64,000 nt of DNA, taken from assembly GCA_020137815.1 (NCBI GenBank), contig CM035358.1, positions 2,187,821 through 2,251,820 on the forward strand. The letters run 5' to 3'. This document shows positions 42,519 to 57,448 of the stretch, piece after piece. The DNA is from Hormiphora californensis (Eukaryota > Ctenophora > Tentaculata > Cydippida > Pleurobrachiidae). A program made the translations under genes and the position numbers. Every line of letters starts with the position of its first letter. Position 1 is the first letter of the stretch. The notes under the pieces are model-generated. The model was not told the DNA's origin, did no database searches, and saw nothing but the letters and a program-made list of their open reading frames with translations.

Positions 42519-43189
42519 TGCATCAAGCCGCTGTACTGAGAAAATATACTGATTGGGAAGAAAGTAGTTTGCCTTCGAGCCTCGTAAGGGCGATTAAAAG
42601 TGCCCCAAAATTGGTGGTATTATTTCTAAATTTCCACCATTACACAAGGGGCGAAAACCATTAGCCAAAAATGTCGATACACTGTCGCCGTAAACGGTAA
42701 ATTGAGCGACTTTCCTCTGAAGCGCAAACGTTTTTTTAAAACTTTCAACTTTTTTGTATTGCTCGCTTCTCAACTCGAGTATTAAGCGCGCGCCGCGCAA
42801 CAAAGTATGCAATGTATTATTAGAAATTTCGCGTGCTACGTAGACCGAGATGATCAAATTCCGTATTCTCTCCAAATTTACCTAACTGTTGCAATGCTGA
42901 AGGTTTGAACACGAATCCATGTTTTATTAAATTGAAACCAATGTCGGGAAGAATCATCCATTCCCAAAGAACCTGAGCCTGTCCAAATTCCCAATTTATC
43001 CACCAGGAGTCACCTGCGCGTTCCAGTAGTGCTGACATTAACACTACTTTGTACTCGCGCGTGTGCTAGTCGCCGAAGAGACGCCACTACGACCCCTCGC
43101 TTGGCTGGCAGGGTCGGTTGGGTGCCATGCCAGTCAACCGAGGGAATTGCTAGGACTCTGAGACAATAAATGTGACAACGATTATACTT
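42519..43189. other. Spacer between POLR1A start and the GT31 gene
   Basis: 671 bp. Two overlapping minus-strand ORFs (42594-42875, 42820-43044) show no recognisable domain. Locally CpG-rich (GCGCGCGCCGCGC near 42788; TACTCGCGCGTG near 43052), so this may be the POLR1A promoter. Confidence 0.5.
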
Positions 43190-44170
43190 TTATTCAAAAT
43201 ATTTACTCCAATCGACAATATCAAACTGCATGACAGCACGAAGAGCTTCCTCCTCAGTATCAACTTTAGGACAATACTCGCCGTGTCTATACCAATGATG
43301 AAGCATCCTGGCCTGAAGAGCGGGCACGGTATGATGTATCAGAATGGATTTACGGTCCGTACAGAAGGGATAAAAGTGACTAACATAATAATGGTATATC
43401 CGGGTTGGTGTAAGACCGGCCAGATATGCCAACATTCCTATGTAGACATCCTCCCAAATTACAGGTTGTATAACACCTGCTTGGTGTACTGATATTATAG
43501 CCCGGACTGCAGGTTGAGATAGGATATACCCGCCACCTAGATTGTACTGTGTATACTCGGTTATCCTGCCTCCCTCCCACTCATCCCGGAGCGAGAATTT
43601 CCCAGTTTTGGGCACTTTTAGGTCCCCCTGACGTGGTTTACCCGCATAGAACCCGGGGTACTGTTCCGTAGTCACGGTTGAGAGGTAGGTGGAGAGAAAG
43701 GAGAGGTTTAGAAATGAATCCTCATCAACTTTAACCAAATATGTAAAATTGTGTGTCTGAATCAAGTTTGTAAAACTGAAAATAACCTTCTCAGAAAGAT
43801 TCTCATAACTGTCTTTGAAGTCACCCAACAGTATATCACCATGCTCCCGTGCCTCTCTCCTCACCTCCTCCAACACCTCACTATCACCTCCGTCACCCAC
43901 AACAAACACATGACACCACGTCACATTGACACCCCCTTGCTCCCAGGGGTAACCAAGGTAACTGGAGGAGCGAAGTAGGGATCTCTCTGTGTGGTGGTGA
44001 GGTGTAGAGAGTATCACTATCAAGAGGGGGCAATTCTGTTTCTGTTGCGGTGGTGATGACGTCACAATGTTAGGTGATGACGTCAGTAGATCTGGTGAGA
44101 ATATCATGAAGATAATGAAGAGGAGGAGAAGGAAGAGGAGTAGGGGCCGAGGTTTCCAGTTGACAATCAT
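43190..44170 (-). CDS. Glycosyltransferase family 31 (beta-1,3-galactosyltransferase-like), intronless
   Basis: 326 residues. Type II Golgi topology: a short basic N-terminus (MIVNWKPRP), a signal-anchor at about 9-25 (LLLFLLLLFIIFMIF), then a lumenal catalytic domain. GT31 marks: LRSSSYLG near 65, the metal-binding D-x-D within LVKVDEDSFLN (149-151), YPGFYAG (171-177), YNLGGGYILS (209-218) and the acidic WEDVYIGM (239-246). N-glycosylation sites at 82 and 155. It likely transfers galactose or N-acetylglucosamine in beta-1,3 linkage to glycoproteins or glycolipids; acceptor not predictable. The lack of introns among intron-rich neighbours is usual for this family. Confidence 0.88.
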   Translation of the reverse strand: MIVNWKPRPLLLFLLLLFIIFMIFSPDLLTSSPNIVTSSPPQQKQNCPLLIVILSTPHHHTERSLLRSSSYLGYPWEQGGVNVTWCHVFVVGDGGDSEVLEEVRREAREHGDILLGDFKDSYENLSEKVIFSFTNLIQTHNFTYLVKVDEDSFLNLSFLSTYLSTVTTEQYPGFYAGKPRQGDLKVPKTGKFSLRDEWEGGRITEYTQYNLGGGYILSQPAVRAIISVHQAGVIQPVIWEDVYIGMLAYLAGLTPTRIYHYYVSHFYPFCTDRKSILIHHTVPALQARMLHHWYRHGEYCPKVDTEEEALRAVMQFDIVDWSKYFE

Positions 44171-44627
44171 TTTGTTACACCTTTATCAACTCCGGGTAAA
44201 TTCCACTCTCTCTCCCTCTGAGAATAACGTGAGGAGCTAACACACTAGAGATACAGAACCACGGGCCATAGTTCACGCTATAACAAATAGAAACAACTGT
44301 GTTTGTTTGTAAGCTTCTCACAACCAGCGTGGTGTAATAGTAGTCTCTCCAATATAAACAAAACGAACAATATAGCAACCTTCTCCCTCTCTCTCTCTCT
44401 CTCTTTTTTACCGCTGCAACTCACACTGCACAACAAGAGAAAAAAAGAGAGAAGTGTCTTGCTATAAAAACTCAATACAAATAGTTAATTTTATAACACC
44501 CCCATAGATCATTGTTCCATTGTCACACATTGCCCCCTCTCTGTGTCACACAATGTCTCTCTCTCTCTGAGTGACACATTACCCCCTCTATCTCTCTGTG
44601 TCACACATTGTCCCTCTCTTTGTCCCT
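44171..44627. other. Spacer between GT31 gene and PSMB6 stop
   Basis: 457 bp with low-complexity CTCTCTCT and GTGTCACACATTG repeats (44385-44625). No gene or element recognised. Confidence 0.6.
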
Positions 44628-45905
44628 CTATTTTTCCCAGAATGTAGGTAGCTGGTTTCCAGGAATGTTAAGACGTCTGCAGCCATCCTTAGTCAGTACC
44701 GCCAACCTAATCATACCACCACTACTGCCGTCCCGGTGCATGGCAATAGCCACCGCGTTAGAAACAAATTTGAGGCATTCTTGCTCTGACATTCCCTCCT
44801 GAAACAAAATTAAGTTTAGAAAGAGTTTAGTCAAGTGAGATTTAGGACTAAAATTAGCTTTTTAGATATTTTCATAGAGGGCCAGTGAGATCTATAAAAA
44901 AGTGTGGCCTTACCTTGTAGGTGCTGTCGCAGTGTCCGTAGATGTAGGTAGATCCCGAACCACCAATAGCAAAGGGCATCCTCACACACATACCTGGGGT
45001 TGGGAAGGTGAAATTAGAGATAGAATGAGAGATGAGAAGGATAGAGATGGAAGAAGAGATGGCCTAGAGATATGAAAACACATTGAACGAGAGGTTAGAA
45101 AAAAAGACAGCTAAATACCGACATTACTACACACACTCACCTCCAAGAGGCAGACAGTAGACCTGGCCACCTTTGATCTTGTCCCATCCGGCACAGATAA
45201 TACTGGCAGACAAGTTATCTCTGTTGTTGTAACAGAACAACTGGAATATCCTACTGGCTACCTGGGCATGGCAGGGAAGGTGTTATTGTGGTGGGGAGGG
45301 GGGGGGGTTGGAGGGGGTGATGAAAACCAAAAGTTATCAAGGAGCTAAATCATGGGATAGAAAGGATATTTTGCCTCTCTGTCTGTCTCATGTCTGTCTG
45401 TCTGTCTGTCTGTCTATCTGTCCCCCCGTCTCCCCTCTCTCCTTCCAACTCACCTCAACTGTTGGTTCCTCATTAGTTTCATTCTCCTGCAGATCCAGAT
45501 AGAACTTTACGTAGTCCGCGATTGCCTGGGTATCAGCTGCGCTGCCTGACCTACAGCAATAGATCTTGTCGGAAACCTGCACAAACAATCATACAATCAC
45601 ACAAACTGTGGTGGTGTGCTATATTGAAATCATATAGTGGAGTCCTACATAATAGTTTTAGAAAATGAAGTCGGGCCCCAACTTAGTCACATTGGTGAAC
45701 AAAGTTCCTACCAAATCTACCCATCAACACGTACCTGTGTCAGTTTATCTGTAACCCTGTTAGCCACATAAGTTCCAGTACTTGTCCTACTGTCTGCTCC
45801 GAAGACGACCCCATCGGCGAACTCAACTGCCATGATAGTAGTTCCAGTCATGTGCTCGGCAGTCAGCCATTCCGGGGCATCGAACCCAATGTCGCTTTGG
45901 AACAT
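44628..45905 (-). CDS. PSMB6: 20S proteasome subunit beta-1 (caspase-like), five exons
   Basis: Exons 45735-45905, 45454-45576, 45141-45261, 44914-44993, 44628-44798; all phases close, 221 residues. A 21-residue propeptide precedes the cleavage site G21|T22, so Thr22 becomes the N-terminal nucleophile in [25 protein letters not shown] supplies the catalytic-lysine region, and [40 protein letters not shown] and RDGSSGG are beta-1 hallmarks. It cleaves after acidic residues in the core particle. The propeptide is shorter than in human PSMB6 (239 residues in all). No immunoproteasome-type features are evident. Confidence 0.95.
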
Positions 45906-47266
45906 ATCTCAACTACTATCAGTTGAAAGAGAGTAAGGTGGATTAGTTAAACAGGGTGTGGGGGACGGGGGTAATGTGGATTAGTCAAATGTGGGGTGTG
46001 GGGGTAAGGTGGGTTAATTATAGGTAAGGGTGGGATCTTGTAGTTTTTAGTTAGTGGAATGATATGGACGACATAAAAACAAAGTTTTTGATTGAAAAAA
46101 AGAACATGTAAAGTCTACAGTTGATACTTGATTCAAAAAGAATCATTTTTGAGAAAAAACACCCTCGAATAACGAATCAATGTATTACCCATAGTAGTTA
46201 GATAGAATAATGTAGTTAGTTTTGTAGTAGAGTCGATAACTACATCGACCTCTCCCAATTGTTCCAGTTTTTGTCACATCTGTTTGGAGCCTCGACACGA
46301 CCTCTAAACAGGTGTTACTTTTTCACAAACTGTTTTCATCTTGGTGTAATCAGCAGTTGAAATGATGCTAATCATAACAAAAACCTGACTAAATTTTTTC
46401 AACTTGGGGTAAAACCATGGGTGTCAAAAGTTAGCTCTAGGTCCCCTGAGTAACCATCCGGAGACTCCAAGAGATATTTCAAGCCGTTCTCCTGTAATCA
46501 TTAATCCCGGTAGAGCACATATTTGAGTATGGACGTACGTGCAATTGCCTACAACCTCAACTTTAATGTATAACGTTAATGTGCGTCTCTCTCTTTTCTC
46601 CCCCTTGAGAAAGAGTTATCTCGCGCGGCGCAACCGCACGTGCGGTTTTTCCAGAGAGAGTGAGAGACATACAATAACATGTAAACAGCCTGCCAGCGCT
46701 CACGTACGTCCGCATTGTATTTTTTTCTCCACCGGGATTAATGATTACGGGAGAACGGCTTGAAATATCTCTTAGAGTCTCCGGATGGTTACTCAGGGGA
46801 CCTAGAGCTAACTTTTGACACCCATGGTTTTACCCCAAGTTGAAAAAATTTAGTCAGGTTTTTGTTATGATTAGCAACATTTCAACTGCTGATTACACCA
46901 AGATGAAAACAGTTTGTGAAAAAGTAACACCTGTTTAGAGATCGTGTCGAGGCTCCAAACAGATGTGACAAAATTTGGAACAATTGGGAGAGGTCGATGT
47001 AGTTATCGACTCTACTATTGATTAAAAAGTTGTACTAATTGTTTGTTTTGAAATTACAGTGTCTTGTGAAAGAAAATACAGGTTGACGGCTACAGGGACG
47101 CCAGTTTAAGATCCATGGTGTATCAAGTCGGTGTAACACAACCGAGACGTAGTCCGGTGATACACAAATTGAGACCCATGTTGTAATCCGATGTTACACC
47201 AGCGGAGTCCCATGTTGTAATCCGATGTTACACCAGCGGAGTCCCATGTAGTAGTCCGTTGGGGGT
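45906..47266. other. Spacer between PSMB6 and Argonaute, mostly a fold-back element
   Basis: 1.36 kb. Apart from the palindrome 46227-47015, only A/T-rich unique sequence and a doubled CCGATGTTACACCAGCGGAG unit (47190-47243) were seen. Confidence 0.6.
46227..47015. mobile_element. 789 bp fold-back MITE with TA target duplication
   Basis: Ends GTAGAGTCGATAACTACATC and its inverted copy, flanked by TA (46225-46226, 47016-47017). Arms of about 320 bp are near-identical inverted copies; the centre (about 46550-46690) is unique and CpG-rich. No transposase. Confidence 0.85.
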
Positions 47267-52651
<5,385 letters not shown>

Positions 52652-53768
52652 AGTTGTTTACTTGTTGCTATACTATGGAAATTGTTTGAGGGTTAATCGG
52701 GGAATTAACGATTCACTAATTTTTAGGCATTTGTGTTGAATCAGAGAATTTTCTGGAGGCAATGAGAGACCGCAACTAAAATGGCGGGAACAACGAAACA
52801 GCAGTACTTGTATAATAAAATTTAAAAAAGTTTAAAACATTTAAAAAACCAATTTTGTTCATTTCGTCCTTCACAAGATCACTGCGCTGGCAAGCGCAAA
52901 GGTTGCCATTCCCCCTCCCCCCAAAAGCGCCGCCAGAAACGCAGTTATACGTTTTATGGGTGTTTTGCCTGAAAAACCGGATTTCGAAAGGTTGTAGCGT
53001 CGCTCCCTTCCATCCGATTGACTTGAAATTTGGAATGTATACCCGGCTTGGGGTCTTTTACTTAAGTTTAAAATTTCAAGTCTCTATCTCATCTGGGACG
53101 GAAGTTACAGACTGGTCCCATTTGCTGAAGATTCAGTGTAACAGACCGCGCGCGTGCGCGCGCATAGGATAGACGCTTTTTATAAACCATATTCACGCCA
53201 AACGAAAAGAGATAGCAATTTCTCGTTTTCACAGCTGGTAGATCTACTGGATGTGTGTGTATTAGTTGAGGTGGGGTCCCTTTTCATCGCCAGGAACGTC
53301 CTACAGAACGTCTTAAAGTCGTCATTTTTCAGACTCTGACCAAAATTCTTTGAGCTCAATTTACACCCTCAAGACGGGTTCTAATCGAAAAACGAAGACT
53401 ATATCATGGAAAGAGAATTGTCTGAACTTTCAGAAGCTATATTACGAATTTTCAAAACTAGACGTATAAGGGTCTTAAAACGCGTCTAAAGTGTTATGAC
53501 TGTTTAAAAACAGATATGACGATATGGGTTTTTTCGCCATAGCGGACTCAAATCTCATCCAATCGATCTCAAACTTGGTCAATATGTTCATCTAGGAAAT
53601 CCCGATGAGATTACGTAATTATAATGACGTCATAACGTCGTGACGTCGCGTTATGACGTCAAAATGACGTCAAAAATGAAAAAATTTCAACTTTCCTATT
53701 CCATCCTCTCCGTACTTTTTCTACTACATCTAAATGGATAAAAAATCCCAAAAATGATGCAAATTATA

Positions 53769-53959
53769 CCAAAACTAATTGAAATTAGTAGGCCGGAAAG
53801 GTTGCCCTATGATTTGAGCTACCTTTGGCACCAGTAAATTCCCTTTTGAAGCTAAACGAAGCATCTGTACCCTGTCTGTACCCCATGAAAGTTACGGTGG
53901 CAAAGGTAGCTCAAATCATAGGGCAACCTTTCCGGCCTACTAATTTCAATTAGTTTTGG
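53769..53959. mobile_element. 191 bp MITE with TA duplication (first duplicate)
   Basis: Ends CCAAAACTAATTGAAATTAG and its inverted copy, flanked by TA; arms about 65 bp. Confidence 0.8.
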
Positions 53960-54864
53960 TATAATCACTGCGCTGGCAAGCGCAAAGGTTGCCATCCCCC
54001 CCCCCCCAGCAAAAGCGCCGCCAGAAACGCAGTTATACGTTTTATGGGTGTTTGGCCGAAAACCCAGATTTCAGAAGGCTATAGCGTGGCTCCCTTTCAT
54101 CCGTTAGACTTGAAATTTGGAATGTATACCCGGCTTGGGGTCTTTGACTCAAGTTTAAAATTTCAAGTCTCTATCTCATCTGGAACCGAAGTTACAGATA
54201 GGTCCCATTTGCCATAAATTCAGTGTAACACGCGTATACGCGCGCGCGTACGCACGCGCATAGGAGAGACGCTTTTTGTAAACCATATTCACGCCAAACG
54301 AAAAAAGATAGAAACTTCTCATTTTCACAGCTGGTAGATCTACTGGATGTGTGTGCATTAGTCGATGTGGGGTCTCTTTTCATCGCCAGGAACGTCCTAC
54401 AAAACGTCTTAAAGTCGTCATTTTTCAGACTCTGACCAAAATTCTTTGAGCTCAATTTACACCCTGAAGACGGATTCTAATCGAAAAACGAAGACTATAT
54501 CATGGAAAGAGAATTGTCTAAACTTTCAGAAACTATATCGCGAATTTCCAAAACTACATGTATAAGGGTCTTAAAACGCGTCTGAAGTGTTATGACTGTT
54601 TAAAAATAGATATGACGATATGGGGTTTTTCGCCATAGCGGACTCAAATCTTATCCAATCGATCTCAAACTTGGTCAGTATCTTCATCTAGGTAATCCCG
54701 ATGATATTACGTCATAGTTATGACGTGATAACGTCGTGACGTCATTTTATGACGTCAAAATGACGTCAAAAATGAAATTTTCTCAATTTCGCGATTTCAT
54801 CCTCTCCGTACCTGCTCTACTACATCTAAATGGATAAAAAATCCCAAAAATGATGCAAATTATA

Positions 54865-55055
54865 CCAAAACTAATTAAAATTAGTAGGCCGGAAAGGTTG
54901 CCCTATGATTTGAGCTACCTTTGGTACCGGTACATTCCCTTTTGAAGATAGACGATGCATCTGTACCCTGTCTGTACCCCGTGAATGTTACGGTGGCAAA
55001 GGTAGCTCAAATCATAGAGCAACCTTTCCGGCCTACTAATTTTAATTAGTTTTGG
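54865..55055. mobile_element. 191 bp MITE with TA duplication (second duplicate)
   Basis: Same length and ends as 53769-53959; carried along by the 1.09 kb duplication rather than inserted independently, since it sits at the same place in the unit. Confidence 0.8.
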
Positions 55056-55218
55056 TATATACATATATACGTAATTAGGTAATCAATGGTTAGTGGTTAA
55101 AACTTACACCCGCTCATTAAAAACATTAAAAAAATAATATGATATTATGTATCATGCATAAATTATGGGCTAATTAACAATATGGTCCTCAGGCCCTTGC
55201 GGAAGGTAATCAGACGCT

Positions 55219-57186
55219 TCAGAGTTCAGGCTCACTGTCATCTCCACTATAATCTCGGAAGATTAAATCTCCCCAGAATCTTCGTTCTTCGTCACCGAAG
55301 CTGTCACTCTCTGACTCAGTCTCAGGCTCATTCTCGCTTGGACTTGCCCGACTCTCAGTTTCACTTTCAGTCTCACTCGGACCATCAATATTGCACGTGC
55401 AAAGCCGTTTTGGCCCGACATCCGTTTTTGATAGCTCATCTGCTGCTAGATCCAACAAGATCTTGCGCTCCTTATATGGTAGAAACTCAACTCGAAGGAA
55501 GCTCTTGACGTATAAATGGATAGTTTGAGCTTCATTACCATAGTAACCGTCTGGATTCCAATAAGTATGACCGATTTTGTCTGGCTTGTGGCCTAGCTCT
55601 TTATCAAATACCCAAATAGGATAGAAGTCTTCATTGACATGCCCAGTTGTTTTGAATTTCGACGCTATTTTATCATCTGACATGCGATTAGGAATTTTAA
55701 CTCGAGGATGAGGGAACTTTGGCATTAGAGAAGCACCGAAACTTGAATCTTCATGGTCCACCATGGGTTGAAGATATATCTGGAGGGAGCCACCAGTCCG
55801 TTCAGCGGCTGACAACACTGCTCTTCCAAGGACTGCATCTTTACCCTTCAGTGCAGCAACTTGAGATAACGTTAAAGGCATCTCCGCTGAGTCTGTCTTT
55901 TTTCGGAAGACGTAAGAGTTCGTATACAGATGAAAGCACGGAATTGCGAGAAATGCTGGACGTTCATCAAACCGTGGATCTTCGCGATTTTCTATATCCC
56001 ATTTAGTAGTAACATCAATGACTAGAGGGCTCTCAGGCAAGAATAACTCGTCATTACAGAGCTCAACAAATTTGGAAGCTAGTGCAGTTTCCTTTTCCGA
56101 TGAGCTGAGAATTTTTGGTAGCACTGTACTGTTAAGATCCCCAGACGGAAGAGCCGGGACAGTCTTTTCTTTCAGAAGAAGCAGGAAAGCGACTGTCATA
56201 CGTATTCCTTCTTTTACTTCCAAAACCTCATGGTCAATATCACAGAAAAATGCAGCAATACGAAGCTGTTTGGGGTCAGGTAGCTGCCACGTCGCGTTCG
56301 GATAATAACTATACATTCCAATTGATATTCCCCCTTGCAGAACTAATTTTTTCTTCAACCCTCTTCCAACAGAGATTTCCAAGGCCCCACCCTCGTAATA
56401 GGCTCCAGGCAGCTGAACAAGCAGCGTTCCGACCATGTCACTCCCTCTAGGGGTGTCTTTATGTTTCTTGAAGTGGCCTCCCTTCCCGTACATGTTTAGA
56501 CTGTACTGCTCAGCAACCAGGTCAAATCTCTCAGAGTCAATTCCAAGATTTTTCTGCACTTCACTTAGGACTCCTGAAGCAGCTAATGCGTCACCCAAAT
56601 TTAGTGGTGTTGTGTTTTCGTTGCCAGTTTCGAGGTCCACCATGACTTTAAATCTATCGGCTGGTAGCTGCAGTGCATCACGAACACTAGCATCACACTT
56701 CGTCTGAAAATAATTGCTTTTTTAGATCTCATCTTTCTATAATCCTACTAGAAATACCTAGAAAGAAACGTTAGATATTTTGTACACAAATTTACGTACC
56801 TTTGATCCGTGACCAAAAGAGGCATGTGGCATGGCCTCTCGAAGTGATTCAAATCGATCCAGTTGTTCTGCAAGGGCTGCTTCACGGTTAATCCTCCAGT
56901 CTTCTTTAGTCTTGTACCACCTCCTCCCTTCTTTCGCTAATTTCTCCTCTTCTTCTTCTTTCTTCTTCATTTCGTCAACCTCCATCTTGATGCTATCATT
57001 GTTCGGAGCCATCGTTACTGTAGTAAAGTCTGATTCGTCACTTTCTCTGTACAGGAGCTTGGGTGATTCTGACAGCGTCAAAGTTGCGGTAGTTGCAAAC
57101 TGACATGTCACACCCGCCAAGATATCAGCCACCTCTTGCCCTCTTTTTTCTGCATACTGTTTTTCTTTCTTACCAGACGTCATCAA
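55219..57186 (-). CDS. 2-oxoglutarate/Fe(II)-dependent oxygenase, two exons
   Basis: Exons 56800-57186 and 55219-56703 join in phase 0 (AAAG|GTACGT; TTTTCAG|ACG), 623 residues. The N-terminal exon is lysine/glutamate-rich with a coiled-coil-like stretch (MKKKEEEEEKLAKEGRRW). The catalytic double-stranded beta-helix spans about 195-305: iron ligands H210 and D212 in HFKKHKDTPRG, H287 in DIDHEVLEV, and R297 for 2-oxoglutarate in EGIRMTV. LVQLPGAYYEGGALEI lies between. The acidic C-terminus is rich in E/T/S. This resembles the broad prolyl-hydroxylase-like Fe2OG group; the substrate is unknown. The start is the first ATG of the open frame; an earlier exon is possible. Confidence 0.8.
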
Positions 57187-57448
57187 CTGAAGTTAGATCA
57201 TATTTAGGAGAGTTAATGAATTAAATGTGTGTTTTCAGTGGTGTTCATGTACTTTATTTATGGCCATAAAGGTTGACAAGATACCTTTTTCGTCTTTTCG
57301 TCTTTCTTTTTTTCTTCGATTTTTTTTAAAGGGGGTTAAAATGGGATAATCCCATTTTAACCCCCTTTGGGATTGGGATTAGATAACAATATCAATATGA
57401 AAATACCGGTCTCCCATGGGGGAGAAGATTAATAAATTACTGCATTGA
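57187..57448. other. Spacer with strong hairpin between oxygenase and RT gene
   Basis: 262 bp. A perfect 20 bp stem at 57328-57368 and a TTTTCTTCGATTTTTTTT tract beside it. No other feature. Confidence 0.6.
57328..57368. repeat. Perfect 20 bp hairpin with 1-base spacer
   Basis: AAAGGGGGTTAAAATGGGAT at 57328-57347 and its exact complement at 57349-57368. Confidence 0.95.

Larger units (their letters stand above)
52878..55059. repeat. Tandem direct duplication, 2 x ~1.09 kb
   Basis: Units 52878-53963 and 53964-55059 both start ATCACTGCGCTGGCAAGCGC and end TAGTTTTGGTATA, with roughly 90% identity by eye. Each ends with the same 191 bp MITE. No coding sequence; the units contain alternating CpG blocks (GCGCGCGTGCGCGCGC and relatives). 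Confidence 0.85.

Noticed and set aside
42594-43044. Two overlapping minus-strand ORFs upstream of POLR1A
   Set aside because: No domain, no splice link to either neighbour; more likely promoter sequence.
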